Positions 9,904-19,060 of a stretch of DNA of 64,000 bases are shown one piece after another (position 1 is the first letter of the stretch; each line of letters starts with the position of its first letter). This DNA is from an uncultured Prevotellaceae bacterium (GTDB lineage Bacteria; Bacteroidota; Bacteroidia; Bacteroidales; Muribaculaceae). The stretch spans positions 62,001 to 126,000 of the forward strand of contig ONIL01000001.1 in NCBI GenBank assembly GCA_900317835.1. Direction: 5' to 3'. The position numbers and the translations under genes were made by a program. The notes under the pieces are model-generated. The model ran no database searches. It saw only the letters and a program-made list of their open reading frames with translations, and had not been told where the DNA came from.

Positions 9904-10668
9904 ATGAAAAAGACTCTTGTTTTAATGGCATTGCTCATGCTCGTTTCATCTTCATGCTCCAAGCTGGAACGAAAAGAGAAAAAACTCGTTGAGGCAATGC
10001 AGAGCGATGATTTTGAAATCGCAAGTCAGGGCTTTACCGACTTCTGCGAATGGCTGAAGAATGACAAGTCCACAATGACTTACGATTTCAAACTGATGCG
10101 TGAGCAATTGGGTATGAATCAATTGACTAGTGCCGATGGCAACTTGCGCTGTTACAGTTGGATCACCAATGGTGACAAGGACGATCCACTGTATGCCAAT
10201 GTGGTGCAATGGAAAGATGGTGAAAACTTCGTGGGCTACAGCGGACCGCTCAACAACATGTTGAATAGCTATAAGAAGAACGCTGCCAAGAATAAAGAGA
10301 AGACCCACAGTATTGATACGATTATAGATGTCAAGGCGGGTAATCAGCCTGTCTATCTCGTCGTCCAGTCTTATGTCAACCCTGATGGCAAGACGCGTTC
10401 ATTTATTTCAGCTCTCATCATTCAAAATCTGTTGTTGGCTAGGTTGCCAAATTTCTTTGATGGTACCGAAGTTGCTGGTAACCTCGAATATGAGGACAAC
10501 GGCAACATCAAGGTCGGCGACCTCTACAAGTGGGACGAAAAGTCCAATCGCCTTTCCGTCTATCAGACTGATGATGATTATCATGTCATTCCTAATCAAT
10601 ACACTGTTCTTCAATTAGAGAACGGCCGCATGAATAGGGTTGAACCTGTGACCGAAAGCGATCAATAA
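9904..10668 (+). CDS. Lipoprotein of unknown function, 254 aa
   Basis: ATG 9904 (a GTG lies one codon earlier) opens a lipoprotein signal, MKKTLVLMALLMLVSSSCSK, with Cys18 as the lipid site. The mature part starts with a charged helix (KLERKEKKLVEAMQ) and then a mixed alpha/beta domain with no repeats or catalytic motif I can recognise. It follows the 155-residue lipoprotein by 15 bases and looks like the last gene of the dxr operon. No clear terminator is visible before the convergent small gene. Confidence 0.8.
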   Translation: MKKTLVLMALLMLVSSSCSKLERKEKKLVEAMQSDDFEIASQGFTDFCEWLKNDKSTMTYDFKLMREQLGMNQLTSADGNLRCYSWITNGDKDDPLYANVVQWKDGENFVGYSGPLNNMLNSYKKNAAKNKEKTHSIDTIIDVKAGNQPVYLVVQSYVNPDGKTRSFISALIIQNLLLARLPNFFDGTEVAGNLEYEDNGNIKVGDLYKWDEKSNRLSVYQTDDDYHVIPNQYTVLQLENGRMNRVEPVTESDQ

Positions 10669-10685
10669 TTAACCTAAAATACAGA

Positions 10686-10985
10686 TTAATTGCCGGTAAT
10701 CCTCACTATGGCAGTTTTGATGTCGTGAACGGGATTATTAACCGAGTGGTGTATATACTTACCGTCTTCTGTAATGTCATATTCAGAAAGAATCATCTCT
10801 TCGGTGAGCACTACAACACCTCCGCCATCATCCACAAGCACGGTATCACCTACGCAGCTTAGTATCTCTTCCTTTGTCTGGTATGGAGATGGAGTGATGG
10901 CAATGGCAATGGCAATAAAGTAGGCTATTGTTACCGAGACAATAATCTCAATTATAGTGATCAATACTTTGTTGGTATTTTTCAT
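10686..10985 (-). CDS. Small single-pass membrane protein, unknown
   Basis: 99 residues. One hydrophobic helix at ~8-32 (VLITIIEIIVSVTIAYFIAI) is followed by a ~60-residue polar domain with a Gly/Val stretch (VDDGGGVVVLTE), probably outside the membrane. AAAAGATG precedes the start. It is convergent with the lipoprotein gene and divergent from the M49 peptidase. No family recognised; coding status rests on a sensible start, the membrane helix and lack of a competing frame. Confidence 0.6.
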   Translation of the reverse strand: MKNTNKVLITIIEIIVSVTIAYFIAIAIAITPSPYQTKEEILSCVGDTVLVDDGGGVVVLTEEMILSEYDITEDGKYIHHSVNNPVHDIKTAIVRITGN

Positions 10986-11026
10986 CTTTTATGTTGTTTT
11001 AGTAGCAAAATCAGTATAACTTTCAA

Positions 11027-11040
11027 ATATTACGTAATAT
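11027..11040. promoter_or_regulatory. 14-bp perfect palindrome at the M49 peptidase start
   Basis: ATATTACGTAATAT is a perfect dyad covering the first two bases of the ATG at 11039. It resembles an operator half-site pair, but no regulator is known; this is inference only. Confidence 0.3.
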
Positions 11041-13069
11041 GGCAGAGAAAAAGAAAATGTCAATCTTGATGAAGAAAACCATTTTAGCCGTTATTGCAAC
11101 AACGGCGTTAACTACAACCGCTATGGCACAAAACAACAACTTTGACTACACTGTTGACCGTTTTGCCGACATCGAGGTGCTTCGCTACCAGGTGCCCGGC
11201 TTTGAGGACCTCACGCTCCAGCAGAAGGAACTGGTTTATTACCTCACCGAGGCCGCCCTTAATGGTCGTGATATCCTGTTTGACCAGAACTGCAAATACA
11301 ATCTGATGGTGCGCATGGTCCTTGAGGACATTTACCGTAACTACAAGGGCAGCAAGACCGACAAGAATTATCTCGCATTTGAGAAATACTTGAAGCAGGT
11401 GTGGTTCGGCAATGGCATCCATCATCACTACTCGATGGATAAATTCAAACCTGAATTCTCTAAGGACTTCTTTGACAAGCAGTTTGCGGCACTGCCTGGT
11501 GCAAAGCAGCGTGCTGACGAAAAGAAAGTGCTTGACCGCGTCATTTTTGACCCTGACTTCATGGCCAAGCGCGTGAATCAGGCCGATGGCCAGGATCTGA
11601 TCCTCACTTCGGCATGCAACATGTATGAGGGCGTGACCCAACAGGAGGTAGAAGATTTCTACAACAACCTCAAGGACACTACCGACCTCACTCCCATCTC
11701 ATGGGGTCTGAATTGCAAGGTCGTGAAGCGCAATGGCAAGATCGTAGAGGAGCCCTACAAGGTGGGTGGGCTCTACAGCAAGGCTATCGAGAAGATTGTC
11801 TATTGGCTCCAGAAGGCGGCTACAGTTGCCGAGAACGAGGGCCAGCGTGCCTACATCAACGAGTTGATCAAGTTCTATCAGACGGGTTCGCTCAAGACCT
11901 TTGACGACTACAGTATCATGTGGGCCGAGGAGACCAAGAGTGACGTTGACTTCATCAACGGTTTTATCGAGAGCTATGGTGACCCCCTGGGCATGACCGG
12001 TTCTTGGGAAGGCATGGTGAACTTCCGTGACAAGGCTGCTTCACGCCGTTCCAAACTCATCAGTGACAATGCCCAATACTTCGAGAGCAACTCGCCTGTT
12101 GATGATCGCTTCAAGAAGAAGGAGGTGAAGGGTGTGAGCGCTAAGGTCATCACCGCTGCCATCCTTGCTGGTGACAGCTACCCCTCAACCCCCATCGGCA
12201 TCAACCTGCCCAACAGCAACTGGATTCGTGCCGCTCATGGCTCGAAGTCAGTCAGCATCGACAACATCACTGATGCTTATAACAAGGTAGCAGCAGGTAC
12301 TGGATTCAACGAGGAGTTTGCCTACAGCAACGACGAGGTCGAGCTCATGAAGAAGTACCTCGACATCGCCGATGCCCTGCACACCGACTTGCACGAGTGC
12401 CTCGGTCACGCTTCCGGCCAATTGTTGCCTGGAGTTGATCCCGATGCACTCAAGGCCTACGGTTCTTCGCTAGAGGAAGGCCGCGCCGACCTGTTTGCAC
12501 TCTACTACCTCGCTGACCCCAAGCTTGTCGAACTCGGTATCTTCCCCAGCATGGAGACCTACAAGGCCGAGTACTACAAGTACATCATGAACGGCCTGAT
12601 GACCCAATTGACCCGCATCGAACCGGGTAAGGACATCGAGGAGGCCCACATGCGCAATCGCAAGTTCATCAGCGAGTGGTGCTACGAGCATGGCAAGAAG
12701 GACAACGTCATCGAGTATGTGAAGCGCGACGGCAAGACCTACATCCGCGTCAATGACTACGAGAAACTGCGTGACCTGTTCGCACAGTTGCTCGCCGAGG
12801 TGCAGCGCATCAAGAGCGAGGGTGACTATGAGGCTGGCCGCCAGTTGGTTGAGACCTATGGTGTGAAGGTGGATCCCGCCATCCACAAGGAGGTGCTGGC
12901 CCGCTATGAGGGACTAAATATTGCTCCTTACAAGGGCTTTGTCAATCCCATCTACACGCCCGTGTATGACAAGAACGGCAAACTGATTGACGTGAAGGTT
13001 TCTTACACCGAGGGCTACATCGACCAGATGCTGCGCTATGGTCAGGACTATTCTCCCCTCACCCGTTAA
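11039..13069 (+). CDS. Dipeptidyl-peptidase III-like M49 zinc peptidase
   Basis: A 676-residue exported peptidase that should release dipeptides from oligopeptides. The zinc motif is HECLGH (His452, Glu453, His457), the six-residue HEXXGH form unique to M49, and the third ligand is in EEGRAD (Glu479/480), where DPP III usually has EECRAE. ATG 11069 gives a tighter signal peptide (MKKTILAVIATTALTTTAMAQ) than 11039, which adds a basic 10-residue lead, so either start is possible. Many DPP III proteins are cytosolic; this one is predicted to be periplasmic. A strong terminator follows. Confidence 0.9.
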   Translation: MAEKKKMSILMKKTILAVIATTALTTTAMAQNNNFDYTVDRFADIEVLRYQVPGFEDLTLQQKELVYYLTEAALNGRDILFDQNCKYNLMVRMVLEDIYRNYKGSKTDKNYLAFEKYLKQVWFGNGIHHHYSMDKFKPEFSKDFFDKQFAALPGAKQRADEKKVLDRVIFDPDFMAKRVNQADGQDLILTSACNMYEGVTQQEVEDFYNNLKDTTDLTPISWGLNCKVVKRNGKIVEEPYKVGGLYSKAIEKIVYWLQKAATVAENEGQRAYINELIKFYQTGSLKTFDDYSIMWAEETKSDVDFINGFIESYGDPLGMTGSWEGMVNFRDKAASRRSKLISDNAQYFESNSPVDDRFKKKEVKGVSAKVITAAILAGDSYPSTPIGINLPNSNWIRAAHGSKSVSIDNITDAYNKVAAGTGFNEEFAYSNDEVELMKKYLDIADALHTDLHECLGHASGQLLPGVDPDALKAYGSSLEEGRADLFALYYLADPKLVELGIFPSMETYKAEYYKYIMNGLMTQLTRIEPGKDIEEAHMRNRKFISEWCYEHGKKDNVIEYVKRDGKTYIRVNDYEKLRDLFAQLLAEVQRIKSEGDYEAGRQLVETYGVKVDPAIHKEVLARYEGLNIAPYKGFVNPIYTPVYDKNGKLIDVKVSYTEGYIDQMLRYGQDYSPLTR

Positions 13070-13093
13070 TCGACGTTAGGGTTTAATATCATC

Positions 13094-13136
13094 AATCAGG
13101 GGGCGGGCCGCTGAGTGGCCCGCCTCCTGATTTCAT
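13094..13136 (+). terminator. Intrinsic terminator after the M49 gene
   Basis: A GC-rich 16-bp stem (13094-13109 with 13117-13132, one G-T pair, loop GCTGAGT) lies 24 bases after the stop and is followed by a short T-rich run. Confidence 0.85.
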
Positions 13137-13148
13137 TCTTGCAATTAA

Positions 13149-13179
13149 TTGCTTGAATCAGATTATTTCATTACTTTTG
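13149..13179 (+). promoter_or_regulatory. Promoter of the GH20 gene
   Basis: TTG at 13149-13151, 20 bases, TACTTTTG at 13172-13179. Transcription is predicted to start near 13186, about 26 bases before ATG 13212. Confidence 0.75.
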
Positions 13180-13211
13180 CAACAGTATAACCGCTTTAAC
13201 TATTGATAACG

Positions 13212-14867
13212 ATGAAACATCTGATGATTGGTTTGCTGGCCGCAATCATGGCTATGACAGCATTGGCACAGAGCAACAGGGCAGATTATCGTGTTGTACC
13301 GCTGCCAAGTGAGATTAACGGAATAAAGACCGACGATTTCAGGCTCACCAGTGATTGCCTGATTAATTACCCAACCGGTAACCTTGAAATGGAGCACAAT
13401 GCGATCATGTTAAGCCAGTATATTGAGGAATTGACTGGCCTGCACCTGAGCACGCGCCCCTCACTCAATGCCAAGGACCGTCAGGGTAACATCAGTCTGT
13501 TGCTTGTCCCGCAAATGGATAGCGATGAGGGCTATAGCATCACCACTACGTCTCGAGGCGTCGAAATTGCGGGAAAAACTCCTGCCGGAGTGTTTTACGG
13601 TATACAGACGCTGAGAAAATCGCTGCCCGTCGTTGAGACTGCGCAGGTTCTGCTACCTGCCGCGCAGGTTTCGGGGAGTCCCCGCTTCGGTTACCGCGGT
13701 ATGCACCTGGACTGCTCGCGGCACTTTTTCGATGTCGAAACGGTTAAACGCTATATCGACATCATGGCGCTGCACGGCATGAACCGCCTGCACTGGCATC
13801 TTACCGACGATCAGGGTTGGCGCATCGAAATCAAAAAGTATCCACGCTTGGCTGAGGTGGGCGGATGGAGAAACGGCACCACACTGGGCCACAATTCACC
13901 AGTTAACGACGGCATCCGTTATGGCGGCTACTACACTCAGGAAGAAATCCGTGACATCGTGCGCTATGCTGCCGAACGCTACATCACCATTATCCCTGAG
14001 GTGGACATGCCGGGGCACATGGTGGCAGCCATGGCCGCTTATCCCGAACTGGGCTGCACGGGTGGTCCTTACGAGGTGTGGACCTTGTGGGGCGTTACCG
14101 ATGATATCCTTTGCGCTGGTAAGGACCAGACGTTACAGTTTGTAAAGGACGTGCTTGACGAGGTAATGCAACTCTTCCCTGGTGAGTATATCCACATCGG
14201 TGGTGACGAATCGCCCCGCGTGAGATGGCAGGAATGCCCCCTTTGCCAACAACGTATCAGGGATTTGGGCATTAAGGCCGCAGGAAAACAGAGTGCCGAA
14301 GCCCGTTTGCAAGGCTGGTTCACAACTCAGGTGCAACAATACCTTGCTCAGCACGGTAAACGCATCATCGGTTGGGACGAACTGCTGGACTGTGACATTG
14401 ACAAATCGGCGACCATCATGTCCTGGAGGGGCGCGGAGCCTGGCTCTCAGGGTGCATTGCTGGGACACGACGTGATCATGACGCCTGTGGGGCCATTATA
14501 TTTTGACTATTATCAGACCAGCAAAACCTGGAACGAACCCATTGCCTTCGGTGGATGCAACACGCTCAAGAATGTCTATGAATTTGAACCCGTTGCTGCA
14601 GATTTGCCTGCCGACAAACGCCATCACATCCTGGGAGCCCAGGCCAACCTGTGGACCGAATACATCACCTGTGAGCCTCAAATCCAGTATCAGGTACTTC
14701 CGCGCATGGCCGCTCTTGCTGAACTGCAGTGGTTACAGCCCGAGGACAAGGATTATCAGGACTTCAGGGCCCGATTGCCTCACCTGGTGGACATCTACAA
14801 GCATTATGGTTGGACGTATAGGGCCAAGAGCCTTATCCTTGAAGACGAGAGCAATCCCCAAAACTGA
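13212..14867 (+). CDS. GH20 beta-N-acetylhexosaminidase
   Basis: Exported 551-residue enzyme that removes terminal beta-linked GlcNAc or GalNAc from glycans. ATG 13212, rather than TTG 13203, begins the signal peptide MKHLMIGLLAAIMAMTALAQ. Residues ~25-155 form the GH20b domain (VEIAGKTPAGVFYGIQTLRK), and ~160-510 the catalytic barrel with HWHLTDDQGWR and the catalytic pair Asp332-Glu333 in HIGGDE. WTEYI near 480 is the usual substrate-gripping segment. It has its own promoter; preference for host mucin glycans or peptidoglycan sugars is not decided by the sequence. Confidence 0.93.
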   Translation: MKHLMIGLLAAIMAMTALAQSNRADYRVVPLPSEINGIKTDDFRLTSDCLINYPTGNLEMEHNAIMLSQYIEELTGLHLSTRPSLNAKDRQGNISLLLVPQMDSDEGYSITTTSRGVEIAGKTPAGVFYGIQTLRKSLPVVETAQVLLPAAQVSGSPRFGYRGMHLDCSRHFFDVETVKRYIDIMALHGMNRLHWHLTDDQGWRIEIKKYPRLAEVGGWRNGTTLGHNSPVNDGIRYGGYYTQEEIRDIVRYAAERYITIIPEVDMPGHMVAAMAAYPELGCTGGPYEVWTLWGVTDDILCAGKDQTLQFVKDVLDEVMQLFPGEYIHIGGDESPRVRWQECPLCQQRIRDLGIKAAGKQSAEARLQGWFTTQVQQYLAQHGKRIIGWDELLDCDIDKSATIMSWRGAEPGSQGALLGHDVIMTPVGPLYFDYYQTSKTWNEPIAFGGCNTLKNVYEFEPVAADLPADKRHHILGAQANLWTEYITCEPQIQYQVLPRMAALAELQWLQPEDKDYQDFRARLPHLVDIYKHYGWTYRAKSLILEDESNPQN

Positions 14868-14905
14868 CGATTTGTTGTTTTTCGCTAAAATTATACCAAA
14901 TCCAC

Positions 14906-14936
14906 TTGTTTTAACGGCAATTAGTTTTATATTTGC
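14906..14936 (+). promoter_or_regulatory. Promoter of the amidase gene
   Basis: TTG 14906-14908, 19 bases, TATATTTGC 14928-14936: a consensus match. The predicted start near 14943 gives a leader of about 108 bases with a strong stem-loop. Confidence 0.8.
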
Positions 14937-14960
14937 AGTCGGAACAAAAACTTATTACCA

Positions 14961-14989
14961 GAGAAGACCCACACTGGATGGGTCTTCTC
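14961..14989 (+). promoter_or_regulatory. Leader stem-loop of the amidase gene
   Basis: A perfect 11-bp inverted repeat (14961-14971 with 14979-14989, 7-base loop) lies in the 5' leader. No T run follows, so it is not a standard terminator. An RNA-stability or translation role is inference. Confidence 0.5.
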
Positions 14990-15050
14990 CGTTTAATGGA
15001 AAGACAGTAAATAACCAACGATAATGTTCAACTTTTAAAATCTACGCAGA

Positions 15051-18000
15051 ATGAAAAAAATCCTACTATTGCTGCTCGTTGTGGCGAGTGCTGCCAGCAT
15101 GGCGCTTGCGGTTACAGCCGATGACGTGCGCATCTACATTAACCCGGGACATGGCAGCTGGGGGCCTAACGACCGCCCCATGGCCACCATCCCCTACCCG
15201 ATGCTGCCATCAACTGGCAGGCCCGACACGTGCGGCTTCTATGAGAGCAACACCAATCTGTGGAAAGGGTTTGAAATGCGGGACGCTCTCATCAGGATGG
15301 GTGTCAATGCCAACAACATCACCATGTCCAGGACCAAGAATGGGCCGTTCCCCTATGTCAGTGGTGCTTCAAACGCCGATATCTACAACCGACCCCTGTC
15401 GGCGATAGCTGCCGAGGTTGAGGAGGGCGACTACGACATGTTTGTCTCAATCCATTCCAATGCCGCCACCGAGGGAACAGACACTAATTATCCCCTGTAC
15501 CTGTATCGTGGCACCAATGAAAGTGAAAGCGTCACAGGCAGTAAGGCCATGTGCCAAAAGAGCTGGCCGCGTCACTGGATGAATGCCGTGGATCCCACCA
15601 GTGGCAATTGGAGCCAAACCAACACTGTCATCAGAGGCGACGTTTCCTTTTATGGCAGTGGGTCGAACTCTACCAACAGTGGATCAGGTATTACCTACTA
15701 TGGCTACCTGGGTGTGCTCAAGCACGGTGTGCCCGGATTCTTAGTTGAAGGTTATTTCCATACCTATCAGCCTGCGCGCCATCGCGCCCTCAACCAGGAC
15801 TACTGTCGCCAAGAGGGCCTGCGTCTGGCTCGCGGTGCTGCAGACTACTTTAACATCAGTGGTGAATCGACAGGCTATATCATGGGCTCGGTGAAAGATG
15901 CCATTAACAGCCTCGAAAATAGCCTGTACAACTATGCTGCAGGAAGTGTCGACGCCCATGCCCCCATCAATGGTGCAACCGTGAATCTCTACAAGGGGGG
16001 CACGCTTGTAGGTACTTACCAGACCGACAATAACTACAATGGCATCTTCGTCTTCAATGGTCTCATACCGGGTAATGACTATACCATCAGCGTGGCAGCC
16101 AACGGATATGGTGATTTGACAGGGCAAGGCAATTATACCGTCACAGCTAACGAGACAACCTATATGGTACTCTACATGTACAGTGATGGAACACCTGTTC
16201 CTGAAAATAAGGTGAAAGGTATCTTCGCTTATGACTTGAGCCGCACAACTGATGATGGAGGTAACTATGAGTTCACGTTCAAGTGCAACAGCAATGCCAC
16301 CGAGGCTTATCTCGTGTTCACCGACAGCGTGAGCGGTCAGGAGGTGGGACGTGTTGCCTTGAATGGTATCGTCGAGGGCGGCAACACGGTCACTCTTGCA
16401 CCCGAGGATTTGCCAGGCACCGATGGCCAAGTGCTGTCGTGGGCAGTCAATGTGGTGGGCAATGCTATCACAAGCATCGAGCGAGTGAATAGCACCAACG
16501 CTACCTATACAAGAGCAACGGTAGCTATCGACCGCAGCCCCGAGAGCGCTCACTTCGGCACCATCTATGTGGGTGAGCGTGTGGGTTCCAATAATGCCAA
16601 TAACGGTCTGTATGCTTGCGATATCGACGGCAGGCCCATCAACAATACCGTTTATCGAGGAGGACAGGCTTTGAGCAACTGCTTCCGCATCTGTGTTGAC
16701 GGTGAGGGCAAGGTTTATATTCCCGACTGGGCCGATGCTTCATCGGGCATCTATATCGCTGATCCTGATAATTTGGGAGGCGCATTCACCCAGTTCTTTG
16801 TCGGTACGCGCAATACTTCTACAGGTCTTATCACCAACAATGGCGAGAACGTGGGTGGTTCGGTTCCCAGCGTATGGGTTGACGGCACGGGCGCCGATAC
16901 ACGATTGTTCGCTTACCTTGAAGATGTTGCCGGTCCATCGGGCAATAAAAACGGTATCGGTGTCTATAACATCGGTCAAAGCGACGGTTCGTTGCTGAAT
17001 ACATGGGATCATGCACCCAGCAATTACTTGGACATCGGCGCTCTTGAGGCCAGCACCAATGGAAACATTATCGCCGACCCCGCTGGACGTGGTCTGTGGG
17101 TTGTGCAGAACCGCAGTAAGGGTCAAAACACTGCGGGTGTGCCGTCAATCGTATTCACCGATTACAATGGTAATGTGCTCTATAACTCCGGTATCAGTCT
17201 TACGACGCTCAATGGTTCGGTCATCGCCGGCTTTGCCATAAACAACACCAATGATCAATTGGTCATCAATGACGGCGACGGCGTGCTCCAGTTCTACCAG
17301 ATTTCCTGGAACGGCAATACTCCCGTGTTGACATCAACAGGCACCACATATATTGCCGATGCCCGCACCAGCGGTAATGCTATCCATCAAATGGCGTTTG
17401 ACTGGGGTGGCAATCTCGTGTGTGCCGGCAAAGAGATTGGTATCTATTCCATCCCCACCGAGAACAATCAAAGCACCACACCTGCTAGACATGCCTTGAG
17501 TGTCATTAAGAAAGCTGTTGCTGTCGATACTTCGTTTGTTAAGGGTATCTTTGCCTATGACCTGCGCAGTGTTGAGGGAGAAAACGGCAGTTACACGTTC
17601 ACCTTCAAGAGCAATGCCGATGCCCGCGAAGCATGCCTCATCTTTACCGATAAATCGAGTGGAGATGAAATTGGCCGTGTGGCCCTGAGCAATGTCGTTG
17701 AGGGTGAGAATTCAGTCACTTTGACTAAGGAGCAGTTGCCAGGTAATGATGGTCAAGTCATGAATTGGGCTGTGAATGTTGTGGGTGACGCCATTACCCG
17801 CATTACACGACTCAATGACCACTATGCTAACTATACCCGTGCGACCGTGGCTATCGACCGCAGCCCTGAGAGTGCCCACTTCGGCACCATCTATGTGGGA
17901 GAACGCATTGACAAGAACAATGCGGGTAATGGTCTCTACGTCTGTGACATCAACGGCCAGCCCGCCAACTCAACAGTCTATAACGGAGGTATCACTTGGG

Positions 18001-19031
18001 CCAACAATCTGCGCATTGCTGTGGATGGCGAGGGCAAGGTGTACATTCCTGAGTGGGGTGATGCCACCTCGGGCATCTATATTGCCGATCCCGACAACCT
18101 GGGCGGGGCTTTCAACCAATTCTTCGTTGGCACGCGCAATTCTGCTGGTCTAATCACCAATAATGGTGAGAATGTGGGTAGTTCTGTGCCTGGCGTATGG
18201 GTTCAGGGTACTGGCGCTGACAGCAGGCTGTATGCCTTTGTTGAAGACATCATCGGCCCCACCTCAGGCAAGGGCAACAATGTGGCAATTTACAACATTG
18301 GCCAAAGTGACGGAAGTCTTGCTACTACTTGGGATAAAGCTCCCGATGCAATGCTTGATGTTGGCGCGTTGATGATTAACGGAAACGGTAACATTATCGC
18401 CGATAACGGCGGCCGTGGCACGTGGGTAATGCAGTATCGCAGCAAGGACCAGAATATCGCATCAGTTCCTTCGCTCGTGTTTGTTGACAACAACGGCACA
18501 GTGGTTTACAATAGTGGCCGAGATCTGTCATCACTCAACGGCTCACTCATGTCGGGTTTTGCCATCAACAACACCGATGACATGATGGTCATCAATGACG
18601 GTGACGGCGTGCTGCAATTCTACAATATCTCATGGAACGGCTCAACGCCGACGCTGACCTCTAACGGTATGACCTATGTCGCCGATGCCCGATCCAGTGT
18701 TAATGCGATATATCAAATGGCATTTGATTGGGGCGGGAACCTCGTGTGTGCCGGTGGTAACATTGGTATATATTCCATCCCCACCACTGATAATCAGAGC
18801 ACTACACCCGCCATGTCGTCCCTGACTGTTGTCAAAAGTCAGAGTTACGTGATTGGCGACGTGAATTGCAGCGGTTCAGTAAACATTGCTGATGTCACCG
18901 CGCTGATTGACTATGTATTGGGTGGCTCAACTCAGCCCTTCGATGTGAATGCCGCTGATGTCAACCAAGACAATGCTGTTAACATCCAGGACGTGACCGA
19001 ATTGATTGACAGGGTGCTCTCAAACTCTTAA
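15051..19031 (+). CDS. Giant secreted N-acetylmuramoyl-L-alanine amidase with tandem repeat and dockerin
   Basis: A 1326-residue exported protein. A signal peptide (~1-20) is followed by an Amidase_3 zinc domain (~24-270) that should cut the amide bond between N-acetylmuramic acid and the peptide stem. Zinc ligands are His34 (NPGHGSWG), Glu65 (ESNTNL) and His135 (SIHSNA), with catalytic Glu233 (LVEGYFHTY). Residues ~290-380 look like a carboxypeptidase-regulatory/CnaB-like sandwich. Then come two diverged copies of a 442-residue unit (389-830 and 831-~1265), each with KGIFAYDL, RSPESAHFGTIYVGER and WDKAP-type motifs; the second part of each unit reads like a beta-propeller. The C-terminus (~1268-1326) is a type I dockerin-like pair (GDVNCSGSVNIADVTALIDYVL and DVNQDNAVNIQDVTELID). 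Co-transcribed with the next gene, 29 bases away. Confidence 0.88.
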   Translation: MKKILLLLLVVASAASMALAVTADDVRIYINPGHGSWGPNDRPMATIPYPMLPSTGRPDTCGFYESNTNLWKGFEMRDALIRMGVNANNITMSRTKNGPFPYVSGASNADIYNRPLSAIAAEVEEGDYDMFVSIHSNAATEGTDTNYPLYLYRGTNESESVTGSKAMCQKSWPRHWMNAVDPTSGNWSQTNTVIRGDVSFYGSGSNSTNSGSGITYYGYLGVLKHGVPGFLVEGYFHTYQPARHRALNQDYCRQEGLRLARGAADYFNISGESTGYIMGSVKDAINSLENSLYNYAAGSVDAHAPINGATVNLYKGGTLVGTYQTDNNYNGIFVFNGLIPGNDYTISVAANGYGDLTGQGNYTVTANETTYMVLYMYSDGTPVPENKVKGIFAYDLSRTTDDGGNYEFTFKCNSNATEAYLVFTDSVSGQEVGRVALNGIVEGGNTVTLAPEDLPGTDGQVLSWAVNVVGNAITSIERVNSTNATYTRATVAIDRSPESAHFGTIYVGERVGSNNANNGLYACDIDGRPINNTVYRGGQALSNCFRICVDGEGKVYIPDWADASSGIYIADPDNLGGAFTQFFVGTRNTSTGLITNNGENVGGSVPSVWVDGTGADTRLFAYLEDVAGPSGNKNGIGVYNIGQSDGSLLNTWDHAPSNYLDIGALEASTNGNIIADPAGRGLWVVQNRSKGQNTAGVPSIVFTDYNGNVLYNSGISLTTLNGSVIAGFAINNTNDQLVINDGDGVLQFYQISWNGNTPVLTSTGTTYIADARTSGNAIHQMAFDWGGNLVCAGKEIGIYSIPTENNQSTTPARHALSVIKKAVAVDTSFVKGIFAYDLRSVEGENGSYTFTFKSNADAREACLIFTDKSSGDEIGRVALSNVVEGENSVTLTKEQLPGNDGQVMNWAVNVVGDAITRITRLNDHYANYTRATVAIDRSPESAHFGTIYVGERIDKNNAGNGLYVCDINGQPANSTVYNGGITWANNLRIAVDGEGKVYIPEWGDATSGIYIADPDNLGGAFNQFFVGTRNSAGLITNNGENVGSSVPGVWVQGTGADSRLYAFVEDIIGPTSGKGNNVAIYNIGQSDGSLATTWDKAPDAMLDVGALMINGNGNIIADNGGRGTWVMQYRSKDQNIASVPSLVFVDNNGTVVYNSGRDLSSLNGSLMSGFAINNTDDMMVINDGDGVLQFYNISWNGSTPTLTSNGMTYVADARSSVNAIYQMAFDWGGNLVCAGGNIGIYSIPTTDNQSTTPAMSSLTVVKSQSYVIGDVNCSGSVNIADVTALIDYVLGGSTQPFDVNAADVNQDNAVNIQDVTELIDRVLSNS

Positions 19032-19060
19032 TATTGTTATTAACCGAAAACCAGAATAAT

